Of a stretch of 64,000 nt of DNA, positions 25,178-34,787 are shown piece by piece. The notes beneath the pieces are model-generated. The model made no database searches. It was given only the letters and a program-made list of their open reading frames with translations, and had not been told where the DNA came from. This DNA comes from Nocardioides cavernae. GTDB lineage: Bacteria > Actinomycetota > Actinomycetes > Propionibacteriales > Nocardioidaceae. The DNA lies in contig NZ_JAFBCA010000001.1 in NCBI RefSeq assembly GCF_016907475.1, positions 310,001 to 374,000 of the forward strand, written 5' to 3'. The position numbers were made by a program, and so were the translations under genes. Position 1 is the first letter of the stretch. Each line of letters starts with the position of its first letter.

Positions 25178-28100
25178 TCAGGAACGACTGTCCCAGCGTT
25201 CGCGCGTGGCGGCGTACCGAGTCGGGACCCCTGCCGACTTCACCAGCTTCGACAGTGTGTCGGCACTGAGGTTGTGCGTCGTCATGATCCGACTGACTGG
25301 GACGCTGCGGTCGAGGTAGTCGGCGATGATCGCGTCCCGTGCACTCAGGTCGAGGTCAGCCAATGAGCGGTGGCGCCGTGCGCGCCTCTTGGGCGGAGCC
25401 GCGGGCTCACAATTGGTCGTGACGATGGGCGCGCCGATCGCCTGCCATGCGTCGACACGTGTGACCCACTGGTCGAATCGCGCTGGCCAGCGAACTCCGA
25501 CCACGTCCAACCGACATTCCAAGCACAGGTAGCCGGCGGCCTCGCGGAAGCGGACAGGTACGCGCCAGATGCCCTCGCAGTGAGGGCAGGGCGACAGGAC
25601 CGGTTGGCCGCCGTCCCAGCTCCATGCGCCGGCCTTGTGCGGATCATCGCTCAGCCGACGGCGGAGGTTCGTGAGTTGCTTACGCGTGTACGAGACCGAA
25701 CGGCTGGGCACGATCGACGCAATCATGAGGTCGACCTCGATGACAGCTTCACCCGGATCGAGCCATCGGGGGGTCCCCCGGTTCGCGTGCACTTCCGCCA
25801 TGCGCTCGGCCAGGAGGGCAACGTCGCCGAAGTCAGCCCTGAATGTTTCGTCCGCGGCTAGGTCCTCGACCGTCGCGATGGCTGCCCCGGCCTCGGCTTG
25901 CGCCGGCGTGGGGAAGAGGGCAGCCATTCCGAGGCGGAGCAAAGGCCCGTCTTCACATGTGCGGAGCGCGAATGCCTCTGCGTTCGCCCCGAGTGCCCTG
26001 AGGGCTAGTGTCACGCCGACCCTTTCGCGACTTCCTCGCGGATACGCCGCCGGCAGGTCGCCCGCCCGGAGTCGAACTAGACCATCCAGCGTCGTCGCTG
26101 CCGACTCCGCCGCCGCGCCCAACTCGTATGCGCCTCCGAACGGGACCGAGCGAGCGCCGACGCTCGTCTCAAGGATGATCTCGCCCGTGAACGTCACCGA
26201 TCGTCCACGCAGCCGGTCGCGTTTGATCGCCTCGATCTGGAAGTCGAGCGATCGGATTGCTTGACCCAGGCGTTGCCGATAGGCGTTCGTCCGCGGGTTG
26301 TGTAGGCCGTCGAGAATCGCCTGGAGGTCATCGACGCTGACACCCGAGTCACTCACGCGTAGACCGTCGAACTGGTCGGACAGGTCGCGCCGCTGTGCCA
26401 GAAGAGCAGCGGCCTCGAACTGCAGACGTTCGATGTCCTTCATGGCCTCGATCCGCATCAGGCTGGGCATCACCGCCTCGCCGGTCTCGGGGTCCTCGGC
26501 GTAGATGTCCTCCTGCTTTCGCGCGATCCGGCGCTCCAGCACGCCGACCTTGTGGTCAAGATCGCCCAACTGAGCTGCCAGCTCCGCATTCTCTTCGTCC
26601 ATGGACTGGTGGCCGATAGCAGCGAGCAGGGGACGACCGTTCGCGGCCAGAAGACTTTCGACGATCCCGGTCGTCAGGACTTCATCCGGAACCAATGGCA
26701 CGAACAGGCCGCCGCGAAGCGCTGGGTCACCTGCGGGAAGGGGGCTGTCGAGGAGGACAGGCCACCGGACCGCTTGCCGCTCCTTGGGCCTTCGCGGCGT
26801 CCCGAGTTGTCCGGAGACGCCGTTGACCGTGACCGGCATCCCCGTCCACGACCACGCCGTGCGTGTCGATGCGGCCCGTTTCCGGTCACGCAGGTACCTG
26901 CGGATCCGCTCGAAGTCAGCGGGCTCGGCCCACCGTCCTGAGGGAGGGAAGCAATTGGCGATCTCGATCGGGTCCACGTCGGGAGAGATGGAGCGAACGA
27001 GGATGCCCGTCTCGTAGAAGTCCAGGTTCTCGATGATGGACCGGGACCAACTCGAGACGTAGTCCCACGAGATCCCCGTGACTGGTTTGGATGGTCCTCC
27101 GTAATAGGCCCGCGCGCCTTGACCTTCGCTGAGGCGCAGCGTCTCGGTGCTGTAGCCGCGAGCGATGAGGCTTGGCCACAGCTCGCGTAGACCCTTGCCT
27201 GGCTTCCCAAGTTCACTGAGCAGCCATTGAATGGTGGCCGCCTGATCGGCGAGACAGGCATTAGGCAGAACCACATCAGGAACGCCCCGGGGCTTGCCGG
27301 CGACCGGGTCTTCCTCGGGGTAGAGGTCGGGTGAGTCGATGGCGAGGGTCCATCGCTTGCTGCCATGGGGTTGGTACCGGTAGGTGCCGGGCGGGCAGGC
27401 GCTGTGGAGCGCGTATGGGACGCGATAGTGCTCCATCCCCGCACCTGTGTGCTCGCGCTGGCTTGCGAGGCGCTTCAGGATGAAGCCGTCAGCCTCTTGG
27501 GTGCTGCCCGTCGCCTCGACGAAGCGGACGATGTCTTGGACCGCGGCTAGATCCCAGCGACCGCGCTTGCCGTCGCCGACCCAGATGGGCCGCTGGCTCT
27601 CCAGGTGGCGCAACCGGTGCAGGAGCGTTCCGATGGCCCAGTACTCACGTGCCATCCGATCGGGGCGCTTGAAGTACAACGCTCCGAGTGCCAGGTCTGG
27701 TGTCTTGGCGAGCAGGTCCAGCCATTGCACATGGGGCTGCTGAAAGTCCGCCGTCATCTTCTTGCCTGAGCCGGCCGACACGCTGAGAACGACGCCGTGC
27801 TCACGTAGGTCGATCAGAAGGAAGCGGTTACTGAACTTCCGTCCGTTAACGTCCTTCGACTCAACCACGATGCCGTGCTTCATGAGCGCGTCTGCGATGA
27901 AGTCGCGTGACGGCAGGATCGGGCGAACGTCCAGCCCATGGTTCTCGGCGAGGAAGGTCGCTGCGAGATGTAGGTCGTCAGCAGCGTCGTAGGCACCCAC
28001 GCGGCTGCTGTCCTTGCTGTTTCGTCCGCAGAGCAACATCGGGAAGTTGGTGCTCACAGCATCATGCAGAGCAGTGTCGAATCGTTCCCGCCACACGATC

Positions 28101-28183
28101 GAGCCGCTGGCGCTCCACGCGGGTGCCCCCAGCCAAACTGACGGAACTGACTCGACCGCGTGGAACTTCTTGGCGGCACTCAT
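25178..28183 (-). CDS. Very large, divergent serine-recombinase-like protein
   Basis: A 1001-residue protein from ATG 28183, which overlaps the stop of the 62-residue gene (ATGA). The layout recalls large serine integrases. An N-terminal region holds LLCGRNSKDSSR (possible R-x-S nucleophile) and ALYFKRPDRMARE, which resembles the DRL-R segment. A recombinase-like middle contains LRELWPSLIARGYSTETLRL and SWSRSIIENLDFYETGIL. A long coiled coil (about 570-640) follows, then a zinc ribbon CPHC-CLEC near residue 900 and a C-terminal helix-turn-helix (VPVSRIMTTHNLSADTLSKL). The catalytic core is much altered, so a non-integrase role is possible. It sits where the mosaic region meets the catabolic cluster. 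Confidence 0.45.
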   Translation of the reverse strand: MSAAKKFHAVESVPSVWLGAPAWSASGSIVWRERFDTALHDAVSTNFPMLLCGRNSKDSSRVGAYDAADDLHLAATFLAENHGLDVRPILPSRDFIADALMKHGIVVESKDVNGRKFSNRFLLIDLREHGVVLSVSAGSGKKMTADFQQPHVQWLDLLAKTPDLALGALYFKRPDRMAREYWAIGTLLHRLRHLESQRPIWVGDGKRGRWDLAAVQDIVRFVEATGSTQEADGFILKRLASQREHTGAGMEHYRVPYALHSACPPGTYRYQPHGSKRWTLAIDSPDLYPEEDPVAGKPRGVPDVVLPNACLADQAATIQWLLSELGKPGKGLRELWPSLIARGYSTETLRLSEGQGARAYYGGPSKPVTGISWDYVSSWSRSIIENLDFYETGILVRSISPDVDPIEIANCFPPSGRWAEPADFERIRRYLRDRKRAASTRTAWSWTGMPVTVNGVSGQLGTPRRPKERQAVRWPVLLDSPLPAGDPALRGGLFVPLVPDEVLTTGIVESLLAANGRPLLAAIGHQSMDEENAELAAQLGDLDHKVGVLERRIARKQEDIYAEDPETGEAVMPSLMRIEAMKDIERLQFEAAALLAQRRDLSDQFDGLRVSDSGVSVDDLQAILDGLHNPRTNAYRQRLGQAIRSLDFQIEAIKRDRLRGRSVTFTGEIILETSVGARSVPFGGAYELGAAAESAATTLDGLVRLRAGDLPAAYPRGSRERVGVTLALRALGANAEAFALRTCEDGPLLRLGMAALFPTPAQAEAGAAIATVEDLAADETFRADFGDVALLAERMAEVHANRGTPRWLDPGEAVIEVDLMIASIVPSRSVSYTRKQLTNLRRRLSDDPHKAGAWSWDGGQPVLSPCPHCEGIWRVPVRFREAAGYLCLECRLDVVGVRWPARFDQWVTRVDAWQAIGAPIVTTNCEPAAPPKRRARRHRSLADLDLSARDAIIADYLDRSVPVSRIMTTHNLSADTLSKLVKSAGVPTRYAATRERWDSRS

Positions 28184-28368
28184 GAAGTTGGTTCGGCTAC
28201 GTCGGCGCCACACGGCGTATCTGCAATGAAGTTCTGAGTCGACTCAGCAGACGCGGGGACTCGACACCAGCAACTTTCATCCAGCGTCAGCTTCACCTGT
28301 GCCGAGTCGCCGCGGCCTTCGGGAGTGACCGACTGAGCGAAGAGACGAGGGGCGCAACACGTGGACAT
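28180..28368 (-). CDS. Small Cys-rich protein coupled to the recombinase-like gene
   Basis: A 62-residue protein from ATG 28368, with AGGAGG four bases upstream, ending TGA inside the start of the next gene (ATGA). It has five cysteines (STCCAPRLFAQSV, DESCWCRVPAS, DTPCGAD). Translational coupling to a 1001-residue protein suggests a helper, for example a directionality or targeting subunit; this is inference from position only. Confidence 0.55.
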   Translation of the reverse strand: MSTCCAPRLFAQSVTPEGRGDSAQVKLTLDESCWCRVPASAESTQNFIADTPCGADVAEPTS

Positions 28369-28522
28369 CCAACCTCCTGGGTTCATGGTTGGAGACGTCA
28401 TCGGCGGACCAACGCCGCGACTTGACTCCCCACCAGGCCCAGGTGTGCAGGCGCCTTGCACATACCGATACCTCGAGTGAGCGATGGGCATCCGGCCCAC
28501 GACGATCCGCGCAGGAGGCTCC

Positions 28523-28885
28523 ATGCAGTCCCGATCCGGCAGCACTGCCACGTACACGCATCGTGAGATCCACACGATCGACAGCGCTAGGGCACGGATC
28601 GAAGTGACCCTAGAGGCCGGGACGATCCACGTCGCTGTCGATGACTACAGCGGTCAGGGACCGTTGGAGTACATCGAGCCGGATCAGGACGTGACTGATT
28701 GCTCGTGTCAGGGCTCGACAGACCTGGAGTTGGACGACGCCTACGAGGATGGCTTTGCCGCCGCCGTACACGTCATCCACCGCCAGATGCCCGGGCACTG
28801 GGGTCCTTCGAACCTCTGCTACGACGAGCCGTGTGCAACTGCGTGGGGGCAAGCGAGCCTGGGGTCAGCGCGAGCTCGGGGATGA
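28523..28885 (+). CDS. Hypothetical acidic protein, 120 residues
   Basis: Starts at ATG 28523 with AGGAGG five bases upstream. The product is acidic with a strand-rich N-terminal half (ARIEVTLEAGTIHVAVDDYS) and a helix (AYEDGFAAAVHVIHRQM); cysteines occur as CSC and near the C-terminus. No family recognised. It is divergent from the 28368 gene, the two starts being about 150 bases apart. Confidence 0.55.
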   Translation: MQSRSGSTATYTHREIHTIDSARARIEVTLEAGTIHVAVDDYSGQGPLEYIEPDQDVTDCSCQGSTDLELDDAYEDGFAAAVHVIHRQMPGHWGPSNLCYDEPCATAWGQASLGSARARG

Positions 28886-29146
28886 AGCCGCTTCATGCAG
28901 GTCGTCATCATGTATCGACCCACAACGCACATCTCGCCCCGTGGGCGAGCACGGCGCGCCTAGCTGGTTAGGACGACGGGCACCGCCATCCTGTCGCCCT
29001 CGACCAAGGGCGCCTGACCGGGCCCGCGTCACGCTCGCGTACGTCGAGGAGGTCCGGATCCACGTGCGCGCGGACCCCGGCTCCCTGCCTGGAGATCGTC
29101 AAGTTTGGCGCGCAACTGACCACGGGCTCGACCCGCCACCAGGTTC

Positions 29147-29947
29147 TCATCGGGCCACCCACCCCCCGTCGACAACCAGCGTGTGCCCCGTGACGTAGCT
29201 GGAAGCGTCGGAAGCCAGAAACAACATCGCGCCGTCGAGCTCGGACACAGAACCCGCGCGTCCCATCGGCGTCCGCGCCTCGACCCAGGACCGACCGTCG
29301 TCAGTGTCCAAGTACCAGGCGTTCATCTCGGTCCTGATCCAGCCGGGAGCGATTGCATTCACTCGCACACCGTCCGGTGCCCACCTCACGGCCAGCTCCC
29401 GGGTCAGGCTTACGACTGCACCCTTCGTTGCGATGTAGGACGGGGTGTCGATGCCTTCGCCCGCGACGAGGCCACTGATCGAAGACATGTTGATGATGGC
29501 CCCGCGGCCCTGTTTCAGCATCTGCACGGCAGCGGCGCGAGCGCCCGCGTAGACGCCAATGAGATTAACGGCCACGACATCTTGGAAGCCGGCGACTGTC
29601 TCGAGGTCCCCTTCATCCGGTGGAGCTACTCCGGCGTTGTTGATCATCACGTCGATCCGACCGTGATGCTTGACCACGTCGCTCAGGAGTCGCTCGACCT
29701 CCTGTGGTTCGGACACGTCGCATGGCATGGCGATGACGTCGCCCCCACGTTGGCTCAACTCGACGGCCAGGCTCTCCAGACGATCCTGGCGGCGGGCTGC
29801 CACGACCACACGTGCACCCGCGTCAGCGAGGACGGCTGCATACCTCGCTCCGATGCCAGACGACGCTCCTGTGACGACCGCTACTCGGCCATCGACCGAG
29901 AACAAGTCGTGGATATGTCTGCTCGCAGCAGGCCCCACGATGTTCAA
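29147..29947 (-). CDS. Short-chain dehydrogenase/reductase (SDR), last gene of operon A
   Basis: A 266-residue classical SDR: VVTGASSGIGARYAAVLADA is the dinucleotide-binding loop, NNAGVAPP the structural NAG motif, NMSSISGL the catalytic Ser region and SYIATKGAVVSL the Tyr-x-x-x-Lys pair, with VRVNAIAPGWI after it. An aromatic residue-rich stretch (WIRTEMNAWYLD) lines the likely substrate pocket. The start is TTG 29947, overlapping the stop of the old yellow enzyme gene; GTG 29938 is the alternative. It probably oxidises an alcohol or reduces a ketone in the pathway of operon A. Confidence 0.85.
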   Translation of the reverse strand: MNIVGPAASRHIHDLFSVDGRVAVVTGASSGIGARYAAVLADAGARVVVAARRQDRLESLAVELSQRGGDVIAMPCDVSEPQEVERLLSDVVKHHGRIDVMINNAGVAPPDEGDLETVAGFQDVVAVNLIGVYAGARAAAVQMLKQGRGAIINMSSISGLVAGEGIDTPSYIATKGAVVSLTRELAVRWAPDGVRVNAIAPGWIRTEMNAWYLDTDDGRSWVEARTPMGRAGSVSELDGAMLFLASDASSYVTGHTLVVDGGWVAR

Positions 29948-31155
29948 CTGCCCATCGTCCTCGACGAGGCTTGCACCTCGGCTATGGACGCTTCGTCAAG
30001 GATGCGCCCGTTAAGACCGTCGGGGAGCTCCGAAGTGGGCCAGTCGATGTAGCCGGAGTCCTCGCCGCTGTACCAAAACTTCTTCTCCGGCGTCGGCGCC
30101 CACGGGACCCCGTGCGCGATCCGATCGACCAAGTCGGGGTTGGCCAGGAACGGCCGACCGAACGCGACCAGATCGGCAAGTCCAGAAGCCAAGGCGGCCT
30201 CACCGCGATTAACGTCGTACTGATGAGCGACGATGAGGGGGCCGGTGAAGCGCTCGCGCAGGTCTGCGCGGAACTCCTCTGACAGCGGCTCGAGGTCGTC
30301 GGCCAGGCTGTCGGCCTCGGCAACGTGGAGGTAAGCGATGCCCTTGCCTTCCAACACAGAGGCCGCCAACAACGTGGTCGTCTCCATCTCGGGATCCGCT
30401 CCGTCGGCGTAGCCGATCCGCGGGCTCAGTCTCACCCCGACCCGCTTGGCCCCGATCGCGTCGACGACTGCGTCGACCACCTCGGACAGGAATCGGCACC
30501 GCGCCGTGGGCGAGCCGCCGTAGTCGTCCTGCCGCTTGTTGGTCGTGCTGCGCAGGAACTGGTCGATGAGGTAGCCATTTGCGCCGTGCAGCTCGACGCC
30601 GTCGAACCCCGCACGTACCGCGCGCACGGCCGCATCCCGGTGTTCGTTGACGACCTGCCGGATGTCGCTCACCGTCATCTCGCGGGCCTCGTCACACGGC
30701 ACCGCGCCCTTCCACCCGTCGGAGCGGACGGCCCAGACGCGAGCCGGCGCAGTCTGCTGGCTTGGCGCGAGTGGTACGTCGCCACATGTCTCGCGGCTGG
30801 CCAACCGACCGACATGCCAGTGCTGCATGAAGATGCACCCGCCGCGGCTGTGGACGGCGTCGGCCACGTCGGCCCAAGCCGCCTCCTGCTGATCGGTGTA
30901 GCACCCTGGCGTCTGTCCGAAGCCCTTGCCATGTAGCGAGATGTTGGTCGCCTCGGTGACAACGAGCCCTGCACCAGCTCGTTGGCTGTAGTAGGTCGCC
31001 GCTTCCGGCGAGGGAATCCCGTCCGGCTCGCTGGCGCGTGCCCTCGTCATCGGAGCCATCACCACGCGGTTCTCAAGTTCAATGCCACCACGCAAGGTGT
31101 ACGGCTTCAGCAGAAGCCGCTCGGCACTCTCTGTTGCCGCCACCGCTTTGCTCAC
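29944..31155 (-). CDS. Old yellow enzyme family alkene reductase
   Basis: A 403-residue NADH:flavin oxidoreductase. NRVVMAPMTRARASEPDG is the FMN-binding N-terminus, FMQHWHVGR the family segment around the FMN ribityl contact, FDGVELHGANGYLIDQFL the substrate/FMN barrel strand and DYGGSPTARCRFL the following loop. It is the short NemA/OYE type without an iron-sulfur domain and should reduce an activated C=C bond of an enone or similar compound with NAD(P)H. GTG 31155 overlaps the hydrolase stop by four bases, and its stop overlaps the next SDR. Confidence 0.9.
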   Translation of the reverse strand: MSKAVAATESAERLLLKPYTLRGGIELENRVVMAPMTRARASEPDGIPSPEAATYYSQRAGAGLVVTEATNISLHGKGFGQTPGCYTDQQEAAWADVADAVHSRGGCIFMQHWHVGRLASRETCGDVPLAPSQQTAPARVWAVRSDGWKGAVPCDEAREMTVSDIRQVVNEHRDAAVRAVRAGFDGVELHGANGYLIDQFLRSTTNKRQDDYGGSPTARCRFLSEVVDAVVDAIGAKRVGVRLSPRIGYADGADPEMETTTLLAASVLEGKGIAYLHVAEADSLADDLEPLSEEFRADLRERFTGPLIVAHQYDVNRGEAALASGLADLVAFGRPFLANPDLVDRIAHGVPWAPTPEKKFWYSGEDSGYIDWPTSELPDGLNGRILDEASIAEVQASSRTMGS

Positions 31156-32054
31156 AGGTACTTCTGCAGCCAGTCGAGGCAGACGCGCGCCGCGAGCTTG
31201 GTCTTCTCCGGGTCGCGGTAGAGCCCGTGGTGGTCTGTCCCCTTCACGACGTGCAGGGCCTTGTCGGGCGTCGGGATGGCGTTGTACGTGCGGGTCTCAA
31301 GGTCCGACCAGGTGAAGTCGTCGTTGTCTGCCAGCACGAGGAGGGTCGGGGTGTCCACCAGTTCACGCACGTGGGGCTCGACGGAGTACTCCATGAGCAT
31401 CTCGGTGGAGGCGACCGTGTTGCGGTTCTCGTAGTTGGGCGCCTCGGTCTCCTTGAGCATCTGGAAGAGCGGCGGGCTGCCGGGGAACGGCCAGGTGCAG
31501 AGCTCGGACTCGGGGGTGGTGGACGAGTGCTTCATGTACTCGTGCTCACCGGTCGCGAACCGCTTCCGCCGGCTCTCGACGATGGCCGAGCGCAGACGCC
31601 GGAAGCCCATCGTGCCGTGGGCGCGCCTCATGGTCTCCAGACCGTCGACCACCGGGACGATCGAGATGACGACCTTGGCGCGGCTGTCGATCGCGCCCAC
31701 GATCATCGAATGGCCACCGCTGTAGGAGATGCCCCACACCGCGATGCGCGTGGAGTCGATCGCGTCGAGGGTCTCCACGTAGCTGATGGCGTTTCGGTAG
31801 TCCTCGACCTGACCGTGCGGGTCGAGGTGCTGGCGAGGCGCGCCCTCGCTGCCTCCGAACCCGCGATAGTCGAAAATCAGGGAGGCGTAGCCCGCTGCGG
31901 CGAAGATCTCGGCGTACCTCGGCTGCACGAGCTCCTTGACGTAGCACCAGCCGCCGGCCATGACCACGACGGGGAAAGGGCCGTCGCCCTCCGGCAGGTG
32001 CAACTGGGCCTCCAGCTGGACGCCCTCACTGGTGAAGTAGACAGTCTCGAACAC
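31152..32054 (-). CDS. Alpha/beta hydrolase
   Basis: A 300-residue hydrolase of the dienelactone/acetyl-esterase-like group. PFPVVVMAGGWCYVKEL is the oxyanion strand, IFDYRGFGGSEG the following loop, IAVWGISYSGGHSMIVG the nucleophile elbow (Ser near residue 118), LADNDDFTW carries the likely acid and VVKGTDHHGLYRDP the catalytic His. The pocket may accept a ring-cleavage or C-C cleavage product. It overlaps the old yellow enzyme gene by four bases and follows the SDR at 32084 by 29 bases, within operon A. Confidence 0.85.
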   Translation of the reverse strand: MFETVYFTSEGVQLEAQLHLPEGDGPFPVVVMAGGWCYVKELVQPRYAEIFAAAGYASLIFDYRGFGGSEGAPRQHLDPHGQVEDYRNAISYVETLDAIDSTRIAVWGISYSGGHSMIVGAIDSRAKVVISIVPVVDGLETMRRAHGTMGFRRLRSAIVESRRKRFATGEHEYMKHSSTTPESELCTWPFPGSPPLFQMLKETEAPNYENRNTVASTEMLMEYSVEPHVRELVDTPTLLVLADNDDFTWSDLETRTYNAIPTPDKALHVVKGTDHHGLYRDPEKTKLAARVCLDWLQKYL

Positions 32055-32083
32055 GAACGCTCCTTTGGGATGGTGAAGATGTG

Positions 32084-32809
32084 TCAGCAGGTGAGCCAGC
32101 CGCCGTCGACCGGAAGCACAGCCCCAGTGACGTAGGCGGCGTCCTCGGAGGCGAGGAAGGCGATGGCAGCGGCCTGGTCACGTGGCTCGCCGAAGCGACG
32201 TAGCGGGATCCGCTGGATGAGGGCGCTCGACGCGTCCGCGTCCTCGCGCAGAGATCGGTTCATGGCGGTCGCAGTGACCCCCGGTGCGATCGCATTCACG
32301 CGGATGCCGTGAGCGGCGAGCTCAAACGCCGACGCCCGGGTGAACATCAGCATCGCGGACTTGGACGCCGTGTACGCCGCATGCCGGGGCAGCGCAACGA
32401 ACGACTCGATGGAGCACACGTTGACCACCGCGCCACCTCCGCCCAGCCCTGTCCGGTGCCTGACGAACTGGGAGGTGAGCAGGTACGGAGCATGGACGTT
32501 GACCGCGAGGGTCCGCTTCCACTCCCCCAGGTCGTGGTCAGCGACGTCGCTGCGGTGGAGGATCCCGGCAGCGTTGACCAGGACATCCACCGGGCCGACC
32601 CCGTCGAAGAGGTCGCCGGGCACAGGATCGATGAGGTCGTGGACGATGGGATGGAACCTGTCGGACCCCGCGAGCGAGTGGTCAGCCATGTCGGACCGGT
32701 CGAGCCCGAAGACCGTCGCTCCCTCGGAGTGCAGGCGCTCGCACGTGGCAGCGGCGATACCCGAGCCGGCGCCGGTGACGAGCGCGATCTTTCCGTCGAA
32801 TCTACTCAT
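32084..32809 (-). CDS. SDR family oxidoreductase
   Basis: A 241-residue classical SDR. The N-terminal ALVTGAGSGIAAATCERLHS keeps the glycine motif, NAAGILHRSD the NAG equivalent, VVNVCSIESFVALP the catalytic Ser region and AAYTASKSAMLMF the Tyr-Lys pair. The C-terminal YVTGAVLPVDGGWLTC is typical. It overlaps the next SDR upstream (32806) by four bases, so two SDR genes in tandem are translated together; they differ enough to suggest different substrates or enantiomers. Confidence 0.88.
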   Translation of the reverse strand: MSRFDGKIALVTGAGSGIAAATCERLHSEGATVFGLDRSDMADHSLAGSDRFHPIVHDLIDPVPGDLFDGVGPVDVLVNAAGILHRSDVADHDLGEWKRTLAVNVHAPYLLTSQFVRHRTGLGGGGAVVNVCSIESFVALPRHAAYTASKSAMLMFTRASAFELAAHGIRVNAIAPGVTATAMNRSLREDADASSALIQRIPLRRFGEPRDQAAAIAFLASEDAAYVTGAVLPVDGGWLTC

Positions 32810-33519
32810 TGAAGTCGGTATCCCCCGTCGATGTAGAGGACTTCTCCGGTCATGTAGGACGCGTCGGGGCCAGCCACGTGGGCGACTGATGCCGCGATCT
32901 CCTCGGGCGTACCGAGCCGACCCTGCGGGATCAGGTCGAGCACATTGGGGTCTGGCGAGGACATCTCCGTCGCAAGGGCGCCTGGCGCCACCGCGTTGAC
33001 CCGGATGCCGCTGCCGGCGAGCTCGAGCGCCATGGCACGCGTGAGGCCAACGAGACCGCCCTTGGTAGTTGCGTACGCCGCTTGCAGCGGGTTGGGCCAG
33101 GCGACGTCGGACTCGACCGAGGAGATGTTGACGATGTTGCCCGTGGCGCCCTCCGCAAGCCAGTTGCGGACGACGTCCCTGCTCAAGATGAACGGAGTGG
33201 TCAGGTTGAGATCCACGATCGTCTGGAGCTGGTCCGCGGTGATGTCGGCGACACTCGTGTAGACCATCGTCGCGGCATTGTTGACCAAGACGTCGATGGG
33301 GCCGTGATCGGACCGGACCGAATCGATCACTGTGGCGCAGACGTCGTGGTCGGACAGGTCAGCGCGCAGCGCGCTAAAACCGTCACGACCCGCCAACGGC
33401 GAAGCCCCACGGCTGATGCCGACGACGGCGTACCCGTCGTCGAGGAAGCGGGCGGCGATCGCCAGCCCGAGCCCCCGACTGACGCCGGTGACAACCGCTC
33501 GCCTGATCGGCGTGCTCAT
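32806..33519 (-). CDS. SDR family oxidoreductase
   Basis: A 237-residue classical SDR: AVVTGVSRGLGLAIAARFLD, VNNAATMVYTSV, NIVNISSVESDVAW (Ser), QAAYATTKGGLVGL (Tyr and Lys) and YMTGEVLYIDGGYRL. It lies between the E2 gene (four-base overlap at 33516-33519) and the second SDR (four-base overlap at 32806-32809). Placement next to a 2-oxoacid or acetoin-type dehydrogenase suggests it forms or removes the keto or hydroxyketone substrate of that complex. Confidence 0.88.
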   Translation of the reverse strand: MSTPIRRAVVTGVSRGLGLAIAARFLDDGYAVVGISRGASPLAGRDGFSALRADLSDHDVCATVIDSVRSDHGPIDVLVNNAATMVYTSVADITADQLQTIVDLNLTTPFILSRDVVRNWLAEGATGNIVNISSVESDVAWPNPLQAAYATTKGGLVGLTRAMALELAGSGIRVNAVAPGALATEMSSPDPNVLDLIPQGRLGTPEEIAASVAHVAGPDASYMTGEVLYIDGGYRLQ

Positions 33520-34784
33520 GCGCCCTCCTCCTCGGCCGCCGCGTGACGGGGTTCTTCCGTCGTTGCACTGCTGCGAGCCAGCACCTCGTCGAGTGTGCGC
33601 AGGAACCGGGCGGCATCGGCCCCGTCCAGCACGCGGTGGTCAGCCGAGAGGACACCCGTGGCCACCATGTTGCCCGCCCCCGGCCGGACCCGACCGAGTC
33701 CGAGGATGGCGACCTGGGGGGGAGTGACCATCGGGACAACGAGGTCGCCGCCCAGCGGTCCGACGTTCGAGATCGAGAACGTGCCTCCGGTCAGGTCGGC
33801 CGGCATCAATCGCCCGTTCCGAGCCCCCTCAACCACCCGGCGACGCTCGCGGGCGACACTGGCCCAGCTGGTGGTGGCGCTGATGCGGATCACCGGAGCG
33901 ACCACCCCCGCGGGGCTGTCGGCGGCAAGGGCGATCGCCGGGTGCTTGAATCGAACGATGTCACCCTCGTTGAAGTGGCAGTTCAGTTCTGGGTGCACAT
34001 CCAATGCCTCCGCGGTGGCGCGCAGGAGGACATCGGTCAGCGTTGTGGGGAGGCCTCGTGCGCGCAGCTCCTCGACCGTGCGGAGCGCGGCTCCCATCGC
34101 GAGGTCGCGGTGCACGGAGAACTGAGGGATCGAGGCAGACTTCGTCATCAAGGACGCCAGCGCTCTACGGTGCCGGGACAGCGGGAGTCGCTCTCCGCTC
34201 TCCTGCGCGGGCACGCCGCCCTCATCGTCGGCACGGCGCCGCACGAGGCCTCGCCGCACCGCAGGAGGCAGACCGCTGAAAGCTCCTGGGCCGTCGAAGT
34301 CATCGGAGATCAGCGCCGCAGCCGGAGCCGAGGTCGCCGTGTCATCACGCACGGCGACGGGCTCGACGGACGGCACCGGTTCGACGGGGTCCCCTAGCTC
34401 GGTCGGCTCGGCGGACTCGCCGTCTGCCGCGGGGCCAGGTGAATCCGCTGCCGGGGCAGATCCGACGGCCGGGGTTGCTCCGGCAGGCGCTGTGCCGATA
34501 CGTGCGCGCAGGCTCGCCAGTTCGTCGGGCGACGGGGCCTCGCCGGGACCGGCAATAAACGCGAGCACGTCCCCCGGCACCACGCTGCTCCCGACTTCAC
34601 GCGCAACGTCGGTCATGACACCTCCGAACGGCGCCTCGACCTCCATGTTGGCCTTGGAGGTCTCGACCTCCACAACGGGATCGCCCTCGTCGAAGCTCTC
34701 GCCCGCCGTCACCAGCCACGAGAGGAGCACCATCGGCTCGTCGTCGTCACCGAGCGAGACCTTGGGCATCACCAGTTCTTGCAC
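33516..34784 (-). CDS. 2-oxoacid/acetoin dehydrogenase E2 (dihydrolipoyl acyltransferase)
   Basis: A 422-residue protein. Residues 1-80 are a lipoyl domain with the modification Lys 44 in EVETSKANMEVEAPFGGV. A long Ala/Pro linker (about 85-165) follows, then the catalytic domain (about 205-405) with LSADHRVLDGADAARFL, where His near 383 and Asp near 387 are the acyl-transfer pair. I do not see a convincing peripheral-subunit (E3) binding domain in the 165-205 region, and no lipoamide dehydrogenase gene is in the window. It transfers the acyl group made by E1 to CoA. It starts three bases after the E1beta stop. Confidence 0.88.
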   Translation of the reverse strand: MQELVMPKVSLGDDDEPMVLLSWLVTAGESFDEGDPVVEVETSKANMEVEAPFGGVMTDVAREVGSSVVPGDVLAFIAGPGEAPSPDELASLRARIGTAPAGATPAVGSAPAADSPGPAADGESAEPTELGDPVEPVPSVEPVAVRDDTATSAPAAALISDDFDGPGAFSGLPPAVRRGLVRRRADDEGGVPAQESGERLPLSRHRRALASLMTKSASIPQFSVHRDLAMGAALRTVEELRARGLPTTLTDVLLRATAEALDVHPELNCHFNEGDIVRFKHPAIALAADSPAGVVAPVIRISATTSWASVARERRRVVEGARNGRLMPADLTGGTFSISNVGPLGGDLVVPMVTPPQVAILGLGRVRPGAGNMVATGVLSADHRVLDGADAARFLRTLDEVLARSSATTEEPRHAAAEEEGA

Positions 34785-34787
34785 GGG

